This document shows positions 18,613-28,200 of a stretch of DNA of 64,000 nt, piece after piece. Where the stretch lies: positions 62,001-126,000 of the forward strand of contig JALSJM010000002.1 of the NCBI GenBank assembly GCA_026989355.1. The letters run 5' to 3'. The position numbers were made by a program, and so were the translations under genes. Numbering within the stretch: the stretch's first letter is position 1; every line of letters begins with the position of its first letter. The notes below the pieces were generated by a model. It was not told where the DNA came from, ran no database searches, and saw nothing but the letters and a program-made list of their open reading frames with translations. The stretch is from Paracoccaceae bacterium. Lineage in GTDB: Bacteria; Pseudomonadota; Alphaproteobacteria; Rhodobacterales; Rhodobacteraceae.

Positions 18613-18636
18613 ATGACTGATACCTGTCTGGATTCG

Positions 18637-21600
18637 TCAGAATTTGCCGACGATATTCAGGAAGACACCACGATTGGTATAGTTGATGTCGGCCAGATCA
18701 TCCGAGACATTGCCCCACTCCACACCGAGCCCGAGTTTCACATTGGCATTCAGGTGGCGATAAACGGCCAGCATGGCGCCGGTCTCGGTGGTGTCGGTTT
18801 CATCGGTGAACAGCACCCGGCCTTCGCCGGTGATGTCCCACTTGTGGGTCACATGCCAGTCAAGGCGAAGCGCGGCCAGGGTGGCAGTGTTGTCGGTAAA
18901 GGCCGTGGTGCCGCGAGGCGCTACCCTTGATTGCCGCCAGCCAAGCTTGCCGCCAAGCGTAAGGCGGGGCGAAAGATCATAGGCCGCGTTCACCGAGAAG
19001 ATGTTGCTTACCTGAAGGGGCTGGTTTGTGGTGCCGTCAGCCCCGACCTGATCTTCTCCCGGCAGATCGCGCAGATAGGTATAGCGCAGCAGAATGTTCA
19101 GTCGCTCGTTGTCTGTCGGGCGATAGGCATAACCAAGCGAGGCGCGCACATATTCGCCATCCCGGAAATCGCCCTCGGCACTTTCCGAGATCAGCGCATC
19201 CACATTGGCAAGGAAGCGCCAGTTGTCGTTCACCTTGTTGGTGAAGCCACCGGTGAAGGCCCATGTATCGCGATCGCGTGCCGTTCCGGCGCCATCTTCG
19301 GTGCGGTATTCGAGCCGCGCGCGCCAGCTTTTCCTTTCGCTCGGACTGTAGGCCGCTCCGAACGACAGCGCAAGGCGATCGAAATCGCCGCTCACATCAT
19401 CGCGCACGGTACCCTTTTCAACCGTTCCGCTCAGGGTCCAGGCCGAATTGGGGGTATAGTTCACACCAAAGATATTGGACAGCGAACGCTGGTTCGTGGG
19501 CAGGTCATAAACCGTTTCGCTATAGGTGGTAACGGCATCGGATACCCGATAACGCCCGCCAAGAACCACCCGCCCCCGATCCCGCAAAGAACCGCCTGCG
19601 CCTTCACGCGTCGGATCCAGTGTGTAGCCCAGATATACCTCGTTATCGGCTGTCGGCACATAAGACAGGCGCAGCGAAGCACCTTCGCCCGATGTGCCGC
19701 CCGAGACCTCGCCCGCAAGGCTCAGCTTCTCGCTCAGCTGCGCGTCGAAGCCGAAGCCCAGGCGATCGTTCCGCTCAAGCCCGCCCGAACGATCAAGTGT
19801 GCCCTGAACAAAGCCGTAAAGCTCAAGATCCTCTGAAGCCGCATAGATCGCCTTTATCGCGGCATCCAGGCGCCGGCCCGTTTCTGCCGGCTTCCCGACT
19901 GTTGTCCTGTCCGTCAGCTGCAATGCACCCTCAACCGTCCACCTGTCGTTCAGCTGGTAGGAAAGGCGCAGTTCGGCCTCGTCGCGCTCATCGCCGCTGT
20001 CCTTGGTGAAATGTTCAATATCGCCGCCGAAGGTCAGGCGCGGGCTGAGCGACACCTCGAATTCGACACCGGCAAGTGTCTGATCCGCGGTGATGCTTTC
20101 GGTCAGGGTCGAAAACCCGGCTTCCTTGCGCTCGTAATAGACCCCGATGAAGCCTTCGCGCCCAAGACCGGTTTCCTGCAGATCGAAGCGGCTGTCGAAC
20201 CGCAGAGCACTGGCCCCGCTGCTGGCAACCCCGGCCGACGAAACAATGGTCAGGCCCCCGTCGGAAGTGGCCGAATGGCTGAAACCGGGGCCTTCGGTGC
20301 GGGCGTATTCCAGCTCGGCATAGCTTTTTTCGCTGATCTGGAAGCGCAGGTCGGCACCATGCATGTTCTGGTCTCCGGCGGCGGTGGATTCGCGCATTAC
20401 CGTGGCTCCGAAACGCAGCCGGTCAGTTGCCCAGACCTCGGCCCGGCCACCCCAGGCGGTGTCGTTCACTTCGGTACTGTTGGGGGTGTATTCGTATTGC
20501 GCAACCAGATTCACATCGTATTCGGGGCCGCCATCGGAAATCAGCCCGCCGTCTTCGGCGCCTGATTCCAGCGGATGTGTCAGCATCACGACACCCTGGA
20601 TGTGATCGATGGTATAATCTGTTCCTTCGGCAAGGGTCCTGGTGGACACCACCCGGCCCGTATCTGGATCAATCACCTGCACGGTCAGCGTCACGGAACC
20701 GGCGGTGACATCCTGGTGCGTCAGGAAATAGACAGATCCCCCGGTACCGCGCAGGATATCGCGCTGCGCAAGCGTGTCGGGTGTGGCGGCATAGGCCATG
20801 ACCGCAATCCGCGGTTCGCCCGCGGATGTCACGCCCGGCGATTGATACCGCAGTTCGGCGCCATAAAGATCGCGGGTATTCTGCAACAGACCGGAACCCG
20901 TCACCCCAGCCTTGAAATCACCCCATGTGAAACGCAGGGTTTCGCTTTCGGCACGCAGGTAAACCCGGCCCGCCGTGGGGGTGTCATCGAACCAGGTGCT
21001 GTCGTCACCATAGGTGGGATAGAGTTCGGTTCCATCCTGGCGCAGGCGGTCGAGCACCCGGCGCGGATCCTTGTCGTTCAGACGCGAGAAGATATCTTCG
21101 ATCGGGCCTTCACCGGTATCGAGCGAACCGGTAATGGTGAAGCCGTTGCGCGTCTTGCCCTTGACATAGAAGGCGAGGCGGCCATCGACATAGCTTTCGT
21201 CAAGATTGCCCGCTTCGCTGTCGCGCAGGCCGGCTGTGATATCGACGATCCCGAGGCGGAACCACTCCGAAGCGGGAATATGCACATCGCGCACGATCCT
21301 GCGTCCACCCGTTTCGATGGTGACCACGTGATCACCCGCCGGCAGAATCCGGCTGACAACGAAACGCCCGGCACCATCCACCGGAACGGGTTCGCCCATC
21401 AGACGCACCGTACCCCCGGGAGCAGCACCGCTGCCCGAGGCGGTAATCACCCCACCACGCACCGGAATACCGCGCCGTGCAGTGCGGTCTTCGCTCTCAC
21501 CCGGAGCCACCGGCACGGTGCCCACCTGCTGGTGCGTTTCGAACGGCTTGTCGGTACGCCGGATTTCAAGGGGAACGGTTTCATCATAGCGCCCTCTGGC

Positions 21601-22212
21601 GTCGTAAACCCGCAGCACATAGGCATAGCGCTCCGGGCCGTCTTCGGGCATGATCCATTCGGCGGTGCCGTTGGCCTGCGCCGGAATGACGGCAACTACC
21701 GGTTTGCCACGCCTTTCGAGATCAAGGATACGAATCTCTCCACGCCGGATGAAGGCCGGATAGTTTGCCGATGTGCGAAAGCGCACCTGTTCGCCCGCTC
21801 GATAGGCAGCACGCAGGTCCGAGGTGGTGACATTCAGCATCCGGCGCGTGTCAAGCCCGTCATAGCGCAAATCCACGTTTGCCGCCGCCGCCGCGATATC
21901 GCTCTTGCGGTCGGAATTGCGGGGCGCCGGAGCACCGGCAATGGTCTGATCATCAATCGAAATCGAGAAACCCGTATCGGCAAATCCGGCACCGGGGCGG
22001 CTTTTCACGCTTTCGGTATTTTCCCCGGCGGGCACACCCACTGCAATGCCCGCATTCGCACGCCGGCATTCGGCCGGAATGGGCAGAGCGGTCTGGTCGC
22101 AGATGCGGGTTTCCGCAAGGCCCGGTCCTGAGGCGAGGATGATCGCCAGGGCACTGCCGCCGAAAAGGCGCGCACGCACTGTGGTCTTGACGAATGATTG
22201 ACGCTTGCCCAT
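18637..22212 (-). CDS. Large outer-membrane beta-barrel protein, partner of the DUF11-repeat protein
   Basis: A 1,191-residue exported protein. It has a signal peptide (to about residue 34), a low-complexity region, then Ig-like or carboxypeptidase-regulatory-like beta segments (about 90-330), then a segment with the motif LYPTYGDDSTW near residue 405, and a long C-terminal half of alternating beta strands typical of an outer-membrane barrel, ending NIVGKF with a terminal Phe. Proteins like this are often labelled TonB-dependent receptor, but I see no plug domain or TonB box. It lies 14 nt downstream of the giant DUF11 gene, so the two are almost certainly one transcript. A role in surface anchoring or export of its partner is inference. 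Confidence 0.75.
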   Translation of the reverse strand: MGKRQSFVKTTVRARLFGGSALAIILASGPGLAETRICDQTALPIPAECRRANAGIAVGVPAGENTESVKSRPGAGFADTGFSISIDDQTIAGAPAPRNSDRKSDIAAAAANVDLRYDGLDTRRMLNVTTSDLRAAYRAGEQVRFRTSANYPAFIRRGEIRILDLERRGKPVVAVIPAQANGTAEWIMPEDGPERYAYVLRVYDARGRYDETVPLEIRRTDKPFETHQQVGTVPVAPGESEDRTARRGIPVRGGVITASGSGAAPGGTVRLMGEPVPVDGAGRFVVSRILPAGDHVVTIETGGRRIVRDVHIPASEWFRLGIVDITAGLRDSEAGNLDESYVDGRLAFYVKGKTRNGFTITGSLDTGEGPIEDIFSRLNDKDPRRVLDRLRQDGTELYPTYGDDSTWFDDTPTAGRVYLRAESETLRFTWGDFKAGVTGSGLLQNTRDLYGAELRYQSPGVTSAGEPRIAVMAYAATPDTLAQRDILRGTGGSVYFLTHQDVTAGSVTLTVQVIDPDTGRVVSTRTLAEGTDYTIDHIQGVVMLTHPLESGAEDGGLISDGGPEYDVNLVAQYEYTPNSTEVNDTAWGGRAEVWATDRLRFGATVMRESTAAGDQNMHGADLRFQISEKSYAELEYARTEGPGFSHSATSDGGLTIVSSAGVASSGASALRFDSRFDLQETGLGREGFIGVYYERKEAGFSTLTESITADQTLAGVEFEVSLSPRLTFGGDIEHFTKDSGDERDEAELRLSYQLNDRWTVEGALQLTDRTTVGKPAETGRRLDAAIKAIYAASEDLELYGFVQGTLDRSGGLERNDRLGFGFDAQLSEKLSLAGEVSGGTSGEGASLRLSYVPTADNEVYLGYTLDPTREGAGGSLRDRGRVVLGGRYRVSDAVTTYSETVYDLPTNQRSLSNIFGVNYTPNSAWTLSGTVEKGTVRDDVSGDFDRLALSFGAAYSPSERKSWRARLEYRTEDGAGTARDRDTWAFTGGFTNKVNDNWRFLANVDALISESAEGDFRDGEYVRASLGYAYRPTDNERLNILLRYTYLRDLPGEDQVGADGTTNQPLQVSNIFSVNAAYDLSPRLTLGGKLGWRQSRVAPRGTTAFTDNTATLAALRLDWHVTHKWDITGEGRVLFTDETDTTETGAMLAVYRHLNANVKLGLGVEWGNVSDDLADINYTNRGVFLNIVGKF

Positions 22213-22226
22213 TACCTTAGATCCTC

Positions 22227-25200
22227 TCAGTTCCCGGTCCGTGCGATCGAATGCTCGATCAGCAATTGCCCTCGGCCAGTACCACGCCAGGCGCGTTTCA
22301 GTTCCTTCTCCACAAGTTTCATGCGCTTGCGGGCGATCTTGACATCGGCCGCAGTGGCATCGGCCGACACATGATATTCAAGGCGCACGGTTCCCGGCTT
22401 GCTGGCCATGGCTCTTGCCAGCCTGTGCAAGCCTGCCACCAGCGCGGGTTTCGGGCGCCCTTCCTCGGTGAATGCCGCATCGCCCAGATCCACCCGCACA
22501 ACCGGGCCGATGGCTGCCCCGAAGTTGAGTTCGCTCATCATGCCGGGCGTCAGACGAACCACCCGCGGGTTTTCGGTGGTCACCCGGAAACCGGCCGGCA
22601 ACGAGCGCGGATCCAGCTTCAGAATAAAGTTCGATCCCCGATCCGCCGGCAGCATCGCACAGGGAACGCTGAAGCGGCCATGCTCATCTGTGGTGATGAC
22701 AAGGCCATCCGCAGTTACCAGACGCACACCGGGGATGCCGGTTTCATCGGCCTCCTCAAAGGCTTCGGGCAGAACGCTGGCCTTGCCCTTGCCGCCATAA
22801 TAGGTCTGGTCAGAGATCGCGGCACGGTCACGTTCACTTGCAGGTGGATCCTGATAGCCGTTGCCGTTGCGATCATTGAACACCTTGCCGATCACATCGC
22901 CACAATCGAACACGCCCTCGGGCAGTATCCGCACCGTCGCCGCAGCCTCGTTCACGATCGGCTGCCCGGTGGCCGCATCGAACAGGTTCACCCGGTTCAC
23001 ATGCTCGCCCGCGCGCGCGCCGTTCAGAATGCGCGCATTGAGCGTGACAGTCGTGCTGCCCGCGGCCGGAATGACAACATTGGGCCATGTAACGACCGCA
23101 CCCGTCACGTTTACCGTAGCCGACACGCCGCCGATGGTGGCACTGCCCGGCACATAGACAAAGCCTGGCGGCAGGGTATCAACAATGTTCGCCGGCCCCA
23201 CAACGAAGGTATTGTCGTTCGTGATCGTGATCGTATAGGGCACCACATCACCGCGGCGCACGATATCGCGCGGGGTGGTCTTGGTCATGCTGACGCCGGC
23301 CGTCTGCACGAAGGGACTGAAGGTCAGAACCGTCGGATCGTCGGCAGTATTGCCGTCAAGATCGTCCCCGTCATCGGAGACATCCGAGATCGGCGAAGGC
23401 GTGCCCGGCACACCGGGGCCATAGACCGGCAATGCCGTGGCGGTAGCCGTGTTCGAGATGCCATGCGCATTCACCGCCTGCAGATCAAGTGTGAACACCG
23501 CAGTATAGGTGGCGCTTTCACCGATGCCGAGCGCCCCTTCGGGCGATCCTGCAGATGCGCTTACGAAGGTCGGGCCGCTGTCAAGGCTGAGCGCCCCGCC
23601 ATCGAGGTCGGTCAGCGTATCGCTCAGAACCACGCCGGAAAGCGGCACGTTGCCGGTGTTTTCAACAACGATCGTGTAAGTCACCGTGTCGCCCACATCA
23701 TCGCGGCCATCGCCATTGTCGGTGAGCACCTGGGTCTTGGTCACCTCGATGCCCGGCAGCGCACCCTGCACCACGGTTTCCACGGTGGTATCGCACAGCG
23801 TCGGCACGTCTTTCGAGCAGATCTGGTATTCCACCGTATAGGGCCCGGCCGGATTGCCCGGCGCAAGGGTGATCAGCCCGGTAGCAGGATCAAGCGTTAC
23901 CTCGGGATCGGAACTGATCACGGTAATATCCACGGTGGCCAGTGTAGCCGGATTGCCGTTCAGCAGATCCGAAGCCAGCATCGTGGTGGTGGTGCCGCCG
24001 TCAGTGGTGAAGGGCGGGAACACCTCGGGGATCGCCTCGATCTTGCCGACCGTTGCCGTGACCGTATCGGTATCGGTAACGCTCAGGCTGTTGCCAGGAC
24101 CGTATTGGCCTGTTGCCGTAGCCGTGTTGATGATCTCGCCGGCCGCGATATCGGCCGCGGTGATCGTGTAGGTGGCCGTGAAAGTGGTGCTGTCGCTGGC
24201 GCCCGGAGCAAGACTTGCGATCGGACCACCGGAAACCGTTACCCCCGCCAGCGCATCGCTCAACGTGATGTTGTTCAGTGTCACGTTGCCGGTGTTGGTT
24301 ATGGTGAAGGCATAGTTTACCGGATCGCCTGCATTGGTGCCGTCCAGAAGGTCGGCCTCGTTCGTTACGCTCTTCACCAGCTGGATGGCCGGGTTCTGAC
24401 CAATCGGCGTGATCAGCGGATTGTCATCTCCGGTGGTGGCACCGGAAAGATCGCTCACCGGAGGCCCCGAAGGCGGCGTGCCGGTGGTGGTGGCCTGGTT
24501 CTGCACCTGGCCGGCATCCACATCCGCCTGGGTCAGAGTGTAGGTGGCCGTGTAGGTGGTGCTGTCGGTGGCGCCCGGCGCAAGGCTTGCGATCGGACCG
24601 CCCGAAATCACGATGCCGGGCAGGCTATCGGTCAGCGTCACGTTCGAAAGCGTCACGTTGCCGGTGTTGGTGATCGCAAAGCTGTAGGTGATCACCTCGC
24701 CCGCAACCGGCGGCGAAGACAGGCCCGTGGTATCGGCGGTTTTCACCAGCGCGATGGCAGGGCCCGGGTTGAGTGGCGTGATCAGCGGGTTGTCATCCCC
24801 GGTGGTGGCGCCCGAAAGATCGCTTACATCGGTGCCAAACGGATCGGTGCCGGTGGTGGTGGCCTGGTTCTGCACCTGGCCGGCATCCACATCCGCCTGG
24901 GTCAGAGCGTAGGTGGCCGTGTAGGTGGTGCTGTCGGTGGCGCCCGGCGCAAGGCTTGCGATCGGACCGCCCGAAATCACGATGCCGGGCAGGCTATCGG
25001 TCAGCGTCACGTTCGAAAGCGTCACGTTGCCGGTGTTGGTGATCGCAAAGCTGTAGGTGATCACCTCGCCCGCAACCGGCGGCGAAGACAGGCCCGTGGT
25101 ATCGGCGGTTTTCACCAGCGCGATGGCAGGGCCGACCGAGGCACTCACCGGCGTCGGGTCGTTTTCACCCGCATCTCCGCCCGCGCCATTGCCGCCGGGA

Positions 25201-28200
25201 TCGGGGTTTGCGCCGTCATCGCTGAGGTCGGTCAGCTCGGGATTGGTGGCCGGGGTCTGGCCGGAAAGCTGGCCTTCGCCCGTAACCGTGGCCTGATTTT
25301 CGAATGCATCGCCCGGAGAAGCGGGCCGCACACGCAGGCTGATGTCAAGCGAACAGGTGCCGCCGGCGGCCAGGGTAAAGCCGCTGGCCACGGTTGCGTC
25401 ACCGGCCCCATTGAAGCCGGCATTGGCGCCCCCACAGCTGCCCGAAGGTGCGGCCAGAACCGTGTAGCTGCCCAGTGGCATCGGGTCGGTCGCCGGGGCG
25501 CCAAGCGCCTGGTAGCTGCCAAACAGCGGCAGCGCGCCGGTCAGCGGATCGGTAACGGCCATGTTGGTCAGCGGCTCCAGGCTGAAATTCTCGACCACAA
25601 GGCTGAATGTCACGTTGAACGATCCATCCGGATTCATCGCGGGGGTGCCGTTCACGCGTTTGGCAATGCCCACACGCGCCTGCGGAATCAGCGGGAACAG
25701 ATAATCGGTGGCGGCGGTATTGGCCGGAACGCTGATCGCGCCGATCTCGGTGGGTGATGCTACCGTGCCCCCTTCGCTGCCCGGGGCCGTCTGATTGCCG
25801 TCCGAAAGCCAGGGCTCACTCACACCGCCACGGGTCAGGGTGTATGTACCCTGCGGAATGAACGGAAACAGAAAGTTGCCGCCGGCATCGGTATTGACGG
25901 TCAGGTTGACGGGTTTGCCATCAAACGAAGTGCCCGTCAGCGTGATCGGCACGCCGGCCACGCCAGTGTCATCGCCCGGGGTCAGACCGTCATCGGCGAA
26001 GTCGCGATAAACCGTGCCGGCAATCGAGGACGACCCCACATCAACCGAGCCCGAATTGCTGTTGTTCGCAGGATTCACATCTAGCGAAGTGGTGGTGACA
26101 CTTGCGGTATTGGTAAAGGTCTGCGGCAGGGCGCTGACCGACACCACTTCGACGGGGATGGCGATCTCCACCACACCGCCACCGCTGACGGTGCCCAGAT
26201 CACAGGTGAACGACGCGCCCCCGGCCGCCCCCGTACAGCTTGTCGAGGTGGCGCTTCCGGCGGTCACGGTGACCGTGGGCGCGCCGGTCAGAACCATGCC
26301 GGACGGCAGGTTGTCGGAAAAGGTCACGTTGTCGGCCTCGGCCAGGCCGGGGCCGGTGTTGACCTGCACGATGGCGGTGAAGATGAAATCGTCGTTCAGG
26401 TTCACCGTGGCCGGCGTTGCCGTCTTGCTGGCGACCTCGACATCAGCCTTGGTGCGCACGGTGGTGATTTCCGATGTCTGGTTGTTGGCCGCCAGCCGGT
26501 CGAACCCGGCGACGATCTCGTCCGAGGAAATCGTCACGTTGTTGGGGATGGTGCCCTTGGCCACGCCCCGCATGGTCACCTGCACGGTTTCGCTGGCCCC
26601 GGCCGGAAGATAGGGCCAGGAACAGATCAGCGTGCCGCCGAGCGAATTCACCGCCGGCACCGTCGAACAGCTGCCCGCGCCGGATACCGTGTGGCTTTGA
26701 TAGGTCAGGTTCGCCGTCGGCAGGGTATCCGTCATCACGATGTTTTCCGAAGCCGACGGCCCGGTATTGGTGATGGTAATGGTGTAAACGGTGTTGTCGC
26801 CCACGGCCACGGGATCAACACTGTCATCCTTGTTCACCAGGATGTCCACATCCGGCGCGGCCACGGCCGTGGTTTCTGTGGCCGAATTATTGGTGGTGTC
26901 GGTTTCGGTGGTGGTGGTGGTAATGGTCACGCCGTTGCTCAGCGTTGTGCCCTGGGTCGCGAAGTTCGGCCGCACCACGATGGTCACGGTGCGCTGCGCT
27001 CCGTTGGCGATGGTGCCCAGGTTGCAGACCACCTGATCATTGCCCGGCCCGGTCACGCTGTTTGCCGCCGGCGCCGCCGAACAGCTTCCAGCCGAGGGCG
27101 TGGCCGAAATGAAGGTCAGGTTGGCCGGCAGCGTGTCGGTGATGGTCACGTTGTCGGCCGCGCTCAGCCCGTTGGCGATGTTGCGCGCGGTCACCACATA
27201 GGTCAGGTCCTGCCCGGCGGCGATCGGGTCGGGGCTGTCGGATTTCGTCACCGTCACGTCGGCGCGCGCATCCAGCGTGTAACTGGCACTGGCGCTGTTG
27301 TTGCCCAGGTTCGGGTCGGGCGTGGTCTGCGAAATCGCGCTGAAGCTGTTCGTGCGCCCGCCGCCATTGCCGCCGGGGCGCACCTGCACGGTGATCACCG
27401 GGCAGTCCACACCTGCGGTGCAGACCGGCAGCGACGTGATGTTGCAGCTCAGCCGGCGCGACGTGCCGCCGGTGGAGGCTGTCGAACAACTGACGCCCGA
27501 CGCAGCGTTCGCCGTGATCGTATGACCCACATAACCGGCGCCCGTAGCCCCCACGCTGTTGTTGATCAGGCTGGTGAAGTTGTCGATCACCTGGATGTTC
27601 TGCGATGCCACCGGACCGGCATTCACGATCTCCAGATCGAAGGTCTGGATATCACCGGCAGCAACACTTGCCAGCGTCGCCGTCTTGATCGCCGACACAT
27701 CAGCCGAGTTGCCGCCCACTACTGCCGTCACGTCATAGGTGGTCGTATCATTGGCCGGGTTGAGATCGGGAATGTTCGCATCAGGCGAACTGACAGCCAG
27801 CCCGTTCGACAGCACGCCCGCAGCCGTAGCTGTTACATCCAGAGTTACGGCATGCGAGGTTTGCAGGTTTTCGCTTGCCGCATAGAAGCGCGTGCAGGTC
27901 AGCGTGGCCGGACCAACCAGCGGCGCCGCCGGAGAACAGCTCCAGGTATTTTGCGAAACCGAATTCACCGTCAATCCGGCAGGGATACTGTCGACCATGA
28001 CGACAGTTCCCTCAAACGTTGCATTGCCAATGTTCGAGACACTTATGGAATAGCTGTAATTGTTCCCGACAACCGCCAGCGGCGGCACCGGGCCGGACTT
28101 GTTGGCGCGCAGGTCCACCACCGGATCCTGAATCGTTGCCCCGCCATCGGTGGCGGTGTTGTTGGCAAGGTTGCTGTCGGTCGGCCCGGAGGCGCTGATG

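Noticed and set aside
20575-22131. Plus-strand open frame of 518 codons
   Set aside because: Antisense to the barrel gene, which has a signal peptide and clear strand pattern; this frame has neither.
18637-22212. Barrel gene as a TonB-dependent receptor
   Set aside because: No plug domain or TonB box is apparent after the signal peptide; the N-terminal half is Ig-like and the gene pairs with a DUF11 protein.
24410-25140. Regularly spaced repeats suggesting a CRISPR array
   Set aside because: The 369-nt period and open reading frame show these are protein modules, not CRISPR repeats with short spacers.
22251-25757. Long plus-strand open frame of 1,168 codons
   Set aside because: It is antisense to the DUF11 gene. 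The translation is Arg/His/Gly-rich with no domain, and arises because repeated Thr/Val/Gly codons rarely give stops on the other strand.
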